Source: RCIO01 sp040880025 (GTDB lineage: Bacteria; Pseudomonadota; Alphaproteobacteria; Rhizobiales; Rhizobiaceae). Taken from it: DNA of 64,000 nucleotides. Position numbers and translations under genes: made by a program. Under the pieces are notes generated by a model. The model had not been told where the DNA came from. It saw only the letters and a list, made by a program, of their open reading frames with translations, and searched no databases. How positions within the stretch are numbered: the stretch's first letter is position 1; each line of letters opens with the position of its first letter. The stretch is from the NCBI GenBank assembly GCA_040880025.1, contig JBBDJD010000011.1, positions 248,001 to 312,000 on the forward strand, given 5' to 3'. Shown here one piece after another: positions 61,636-64,000 of this stretch.

Positions 61636-62031
61636 ATGTCCGGCGCCGGAGATCGATCGCAAGTGCCACAGGGTCCGACCATCCTGATTATCGCACCAGA
61701 CCTGGCCGCCAGGACATCCCTGCGCTTCATGCTGGAAGCGGAGGGCTATGAAACGGCGTCATATGACGGCGTTGCAACCCTTCCGGCGCGCGATGCCGAT
61801 TTCGCCTGTGTGGTGGTTGACGAAAAAGCCATCCTGCCAGCCGCGGCGGCATTGGACGCACTTGTCCCGGCAGGCCGCCCGATTGTCGTGCTGGTCGATC
61901 CCAGCAGGCGGATTGTCTATCCGCAGCACATATTGTGTGTCGAAAAACCGCTGCTCGGAAACGCCGTGCTAACGGCGGTCGGCGCTGCACTGGCGGTCGC
62001 CGCGCCGGCGGAAAATCCGGAACCTACGTAG
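61636..62031 (+). CDS. degenerate receiver-domain protein between fixJ and fixK
   Basis: Encodes 131 residues from the ATG at 61636. Strand-helix order is receiver-like: TILIIAPDLAARTSLRFMLEAEGYETASY, then ACVVVDEKAILPAAAALDAL, then CVEKPLLGNAVLTAVGAAL. The first acidic pair is reduced to PD, while an Asp in VVVDEK and the Lys of VEKP remain, so phosphorylation is doubtful. No output domain follows. It may modulate FixL/FixJ, but this is inference. Confidence 0.65.
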   Translation: MSGAGDRSQVPQGPTILIIAPDLAARTSLRFMLEAEGYETASYDGVATLPARDADFACVVVDEKAILPAAAALDALVPAGRPIVVLVDPSRRIVYPQHILCVEKPLLGNAVLTAVGAALAVAAPAENPEPT

Positions 62032-62041
62032 TTATCCGTAG
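62024..62041 (+). promoter_or_regulatory. two FixJ-box-like sequences upstream of fixK
   Basis: CTACGTAG at 62024-62031 and ATCCGTAG at 62034-62041 match the reported FixJ box GTAMGTAG at 7 and 6 of 8 positions. Their starts are 10 bases apart, one helical turn. They lie 73-90 bases before the fixK ATG, a sensible place for an activator. Confidence 0.55.
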
Positions 62042-62113
62042 GGACATAACCGAATTTCGGTCGACCCAAGTTTGCGTCATTTCTGTCTTCGACACTCAAA
62101 TCGGAGACAACCA

Positions 62114-62773
62114 ATGCTCGCCCACGCTCCCCGCAACATCCAAGTGCATTCGATCGGCGGCCATGATCAGGTTCGTCCCGTGGTTCCGGCAGTCTTCGCC
62201 CCATCGCAGCCGCACCAGGTTCAGTTCTATCACGCCAATGCGGAAATCTACGGCCAAGGCGAGCAGGCGAAGGCGCTCTATCAGGTCGAGTTCGGCGCGG
62301 TGCGCATCTATCGGCTGCTTGCGGACGGCCGCCGCCAGATCAGCGCTTTCCACGTCGCCGGCGAAGTGTTCGGCTTCGAGGCGGATGGGCGGCATCATTT
62401 CTTTGCCGAAGCGATCTGTAGTTCGGCCATCCGTATCTATCGGAAGCCGGTGGATGCCGATGTGGCCCGTGAAATCCTGCCGGTCGCGCTCAAGGCGCTC
62501 GTGCGGGCGCAGGAGCATCTGCTCGTCGTTGGACGGCAGAGCGCTTCAGAGCGCGTTGCCGCCTTTCTCCTCGACATGATGGAACGCCAGGGCGACCTGC
62601 CATCGATCGAGCTGCCCATGTCGCGAACCGACATCGGCGATTATCTCGGCCTCACGATTGAAACTGTCTCGCGGGTGTTCTCCAAGTTCCGTGAGAAGGG
62701 CTACATCCATCTCACCGGCGCGCGCGCAGTCGAGATCCAGAAGGTCGAGGCGCTGGGCGCGATGTGCTCCTGA
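62114..62773 (+). CDS. fixK: Crp/Fnr-family regulator FixK
   Basis: Encodes 219 residues from the ATG at 62114. A cyclic-nucleotide-binding-like domain with EIYGQGEQAKALYQVEFGAVRIYRLLADGRRQISAFHVAGEVFGFE is followed by the Crp/Fnr helix-turn-helix MSRTDIGDYLGLTIETVSRVFSKFREKG. The N-terminal cysteine cluster that binds an iron-sulfur centre in Fnr/FnrN is absent, so it is a FixK-type protein, controlled through FixJ rather than by direct oxygen sensing. Confidence 0.9.
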   Translation: MLAHAPRNIQVHSIGGHDQVRPVVPAVFAPSQPHQVQFYHANAEIYGQGEQAKALYQVEFGAVRIYRLLADGRRQISAFHVAGEVFGFEADGRHHFFAEAICSSAIRIYRKPVDADVAREILPVALKALVRAQEHLLVVGRQSASERVAAFLLDMMERQGDLPSIELPMSRTDIGDYLGLTIETVSRVFSKFREKGYIHLTGARAVEIQKVEALGAMCS

Positions 62774-62806
62774 ACCAGCGACCCCGACGATAACTCTGCC
62801 CAAGAA

Positions 62807-62833
62807 GCGCCGGCAAACCTGGTTCGCCGGCGC
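62807..62833. terminator. strong hairpin between fixK and hemN
   Basis: Arms GCGCCGGC (62807-62814) and GCCGGCGC (62826-62833) are perfect, and the loop contains AACC/GGTT that could extend pairing. It lies between two convergent genes, followed by T-rich sequence, and may serve as a bidirectional terminator. Confidence 0.65.
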
Positions 62834-62867
62834 ATTCATTTGGGACGTTCGTTGAAGACCCCAAGGA

Positions 62868-64000
62868 TCAGACGGCGGACGAGTGCCGGGCCTGACCATT
62901 CGCCAGATACGGATCGAACCGGGCCGCGACTGCCCTGACGAGGGCGCGGTTCTCGTTGGCTACCGCGAACACGTCGCCGTCGCGCTCAAGCAGGCCTTCA
63001 TCGTTGTGGATATGGCAGTCGGCTTCACCCACGATCTTGCGCCCGATATCGCCGAACTGTGCGCCGAGCTCCGAGCGGGAGAAGGCGAAGTCGCACATCA
63101 GACGCTCGATCACCCAGGCGCGTGCGCGGTCTTCTTCCGTTAGCGCAATGCCCCGCGCGGTCGCCAACCTTCCTCGAGAAACCAGCCTTTCGTACAGTCC
63201 CGTGGCGGTGATGTTCTGGGCGTAGCCCGCCGGCAGCTTGCTGACCGACGACGGTCCCAGCCCGATCAGCGTTTCGCATCCATCGTCTGTGTAACCCTGG
63301 AAGTTGCGGCGCAGCCTGCCGGTGCGCGCAGCGATGGCAAGCGAATCCTCCGGGCGCGCGAAATGGTCGAGACCGACAGCCGTGTAGCCGGCATCGGCGA
63401 TGACCGCAGCGGCGCATTGCGCCTGCGCCAGCCGCTCCTCGGGTCCCGGCAGCGCGCCTTCGTCGATCATCGTCTGGTGCTTCTTGAACCAGGGCACATG
63501 CGCGTAGCCGAACGGGGCGATACGGTCCGGCGCGAGTGCCAGAGCCTGCCGAACCGTAGCGGCCACGCTTTCAACCGTCTGGTGCGGCAGTCCGTAGAGC
63601 AGGTCCAGATTCACCGAACCGACGCGACGAGAACGCACGCCGTCCACGACGGCTTTCGTCTGCTCAAATGACTGCTCGCGATTGATCGTTCGTTGGACCG
63701 TCGGGTCGAAGTCCTGCACGCCCAGGCTGGCGCGGGTGAGCCCGATTGCAGCCAGCGCGTCGAAGCGCGCATCGTCCATGTCATTGGGATCGATCTCCAC
63801 GCTTATCTCGGCACCCGGAAGGTAGTTGAACGCCTGCCTCATCGCGCGATCGAGCGCAATGATGTCGGCCGGGTCGAGCATCGTTGGCGAACCGCCGCCG
63901 AAATGGACCGAGCGCACATGGGTACGGTCGCCGACGAGCCGGCCGGCCGTGGCGATCTCGGCATGCAGGGCATTCAGATAGGCTGCGACTGGTTCATAGC
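62868..64000 (-). CDS. hemN: HemN-type oxygen-independent coproporphyrinogen III oxidase (5' end outside window)
   Basis: The frame is open to the window edge, giving at least 377 residues. HFGGGSPTML, EIDPNDMDDARFDALAAIGLTRASLGVQDFDPTVQRTINR and NLDLLYGLPHQTVESVAATV are HemN features. The radical-SAM Cys-x3-Cys-x2-Cys cluster lies further upstream, outside the window. HemN makes haem precursors at low oxygen and is commonly under FixK control, which fits the neighbouring fixLJK genes. Confidence 0.9.
   Translation of the reverse strand, partial: YEPVAAYLNALHAEIATAGRLVGDRTHVRSVHFGGGSPTMLDPADIIALDRAMRQAFNYLPGAEISVEIDPNDMDDARFDALAAIGLTRASLGVQDFDPTVQRTINREQSFEQTKAVVDGVRSRRVGSVNLDLLYGLPHQTVESVAATVRQALALAPDRIAPFGYAHVPWFKKHQTMIDEGALPGPEERLAQAQCAAAVIADAGYTAVGLDHFARPEDSLAIAARTGRLRRNFQGYTDDGCETLIGLGPSSVSKLPAGYAQNITATGLYERLVSRGRLATARGIALTEEDRARAWVIERLMCDFAFSRSELGAQFGDIGRKIVGEADCHIHNDEGLLERDGDVFAVANENRALVRAVAARFDPYLANGQARHSSAV

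Noticed and set aside
62114..62773. FnrN rather than FixK
   Set aside because: The N-terminal cysteine cluster that binds the iron-sulfur centre is absent.
1..64000. CRISPR arrays, prophage, tRNA or rRNA genes, insertion sequences
   Set aside because: No regularly spaced repeats, transposase, integrase, phage structural gene or tRNA cloverleaf was seen. Absence by eye is not proof for tRNAs.

Overview
The window is a high-GC chromosome segment from an alphaproteobacterium of the Hyphomicrobiales (rhizobial order), probably a Phyllobacteriaceae/Mesorhizobium-like lineage. The main evidence is one large flagellar locus in the rhizobial order with rhizobia-type genes (motC, motE, flaF, flbT, a rem/ftcR regulator, visN/visR, DUF1217), followed by a fixL-fixJ-fixK oxygen-sensing cascade. 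There is one 10-base run of N (40603-40612) in a G-rich stretch, so the sequence is a scaffold with a gap.

Layout. (1) 1-10240: housekeeping and accessory genes. These are a RimJ/L-type acetyltransferase (5' end cut by the window), a small membrane protein, a DenD-like NAD-dependent dehydrogenase, a DUF1007 plus nickel/cobalt exporter pair, an amidase with a LysR regulator, ornithine decarboxylase behind a long leader (candidate speF-type RNA), a GNAT protein, a DUF559 protein, a conserved rhizobial hypothetical gene and an SCP2-like protein. Imperfect palindromic repeats lie between these genes and seem to have entered two coding regions. (2) 10413-14072: an operon resembling the acyclic-terpene (citronellol/geraniol) acyl-CoA pathway: a PECR-type SDR, an acyl-CoA carboxylase carboxyltransferase subunit and an AtuD-like acyl-CoA dehydrogenase. 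No biotin carboxylase is nearby. (3) 14813-22449: a BKACE enzyme, a feruloyl-CoA-synthetase-like ligase, a MarR regulator, a DUF3237 protein, a complete DctP-Q-M TRAP transporter and a crotonase. Together these look like uptake and CoA-dependent breakdown of a hydroxycinnamate-type aromatic acid. Two related palindromes overlap the candidate promoters of the ligase and of the dctP/crotonase divergon, which suggests one MarR-controlled regulon.

(4) 22474-57147: the flagellar locus. Minus-strand blocks run fliF-fliH-like-motB-motC-fliK-transglycosylase-rem-flgE-flgK-flgL-flaF-flbT-flgD-fliQ-flhA-fliR and on to the flgJ-like rod gene, and DUF1217-flgF-fliI-flgB-flgC-fliE-flgG-flgA-flgI-motE-flgH-fliL-fliP. 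A single flagellin gene sits between them. A plus-strand block carries motA-fliM-fliN-fliG-flhB. Most genes overlap by 1-4 bases or sit a few bases apart, consistent with translational coupling. No chemotaxis (che) genes and no recognisable fliO are present. (5) 57154-58618: visR and visN, the LuxR-type master regulators expected to activate rem and through it the flagellar genes. (6) 58854-64000: a probably frameshifted small gene, haem-PAS sensor kinase FixL, regulator FixJ, a degenerate receiver protein, FixK with two FixJ-box-like sequences upstream, and a HemN-type coproporphyrinogen III oxidase cut by the right edge. The low-oxygen and motility regulators are therefore neighbours.
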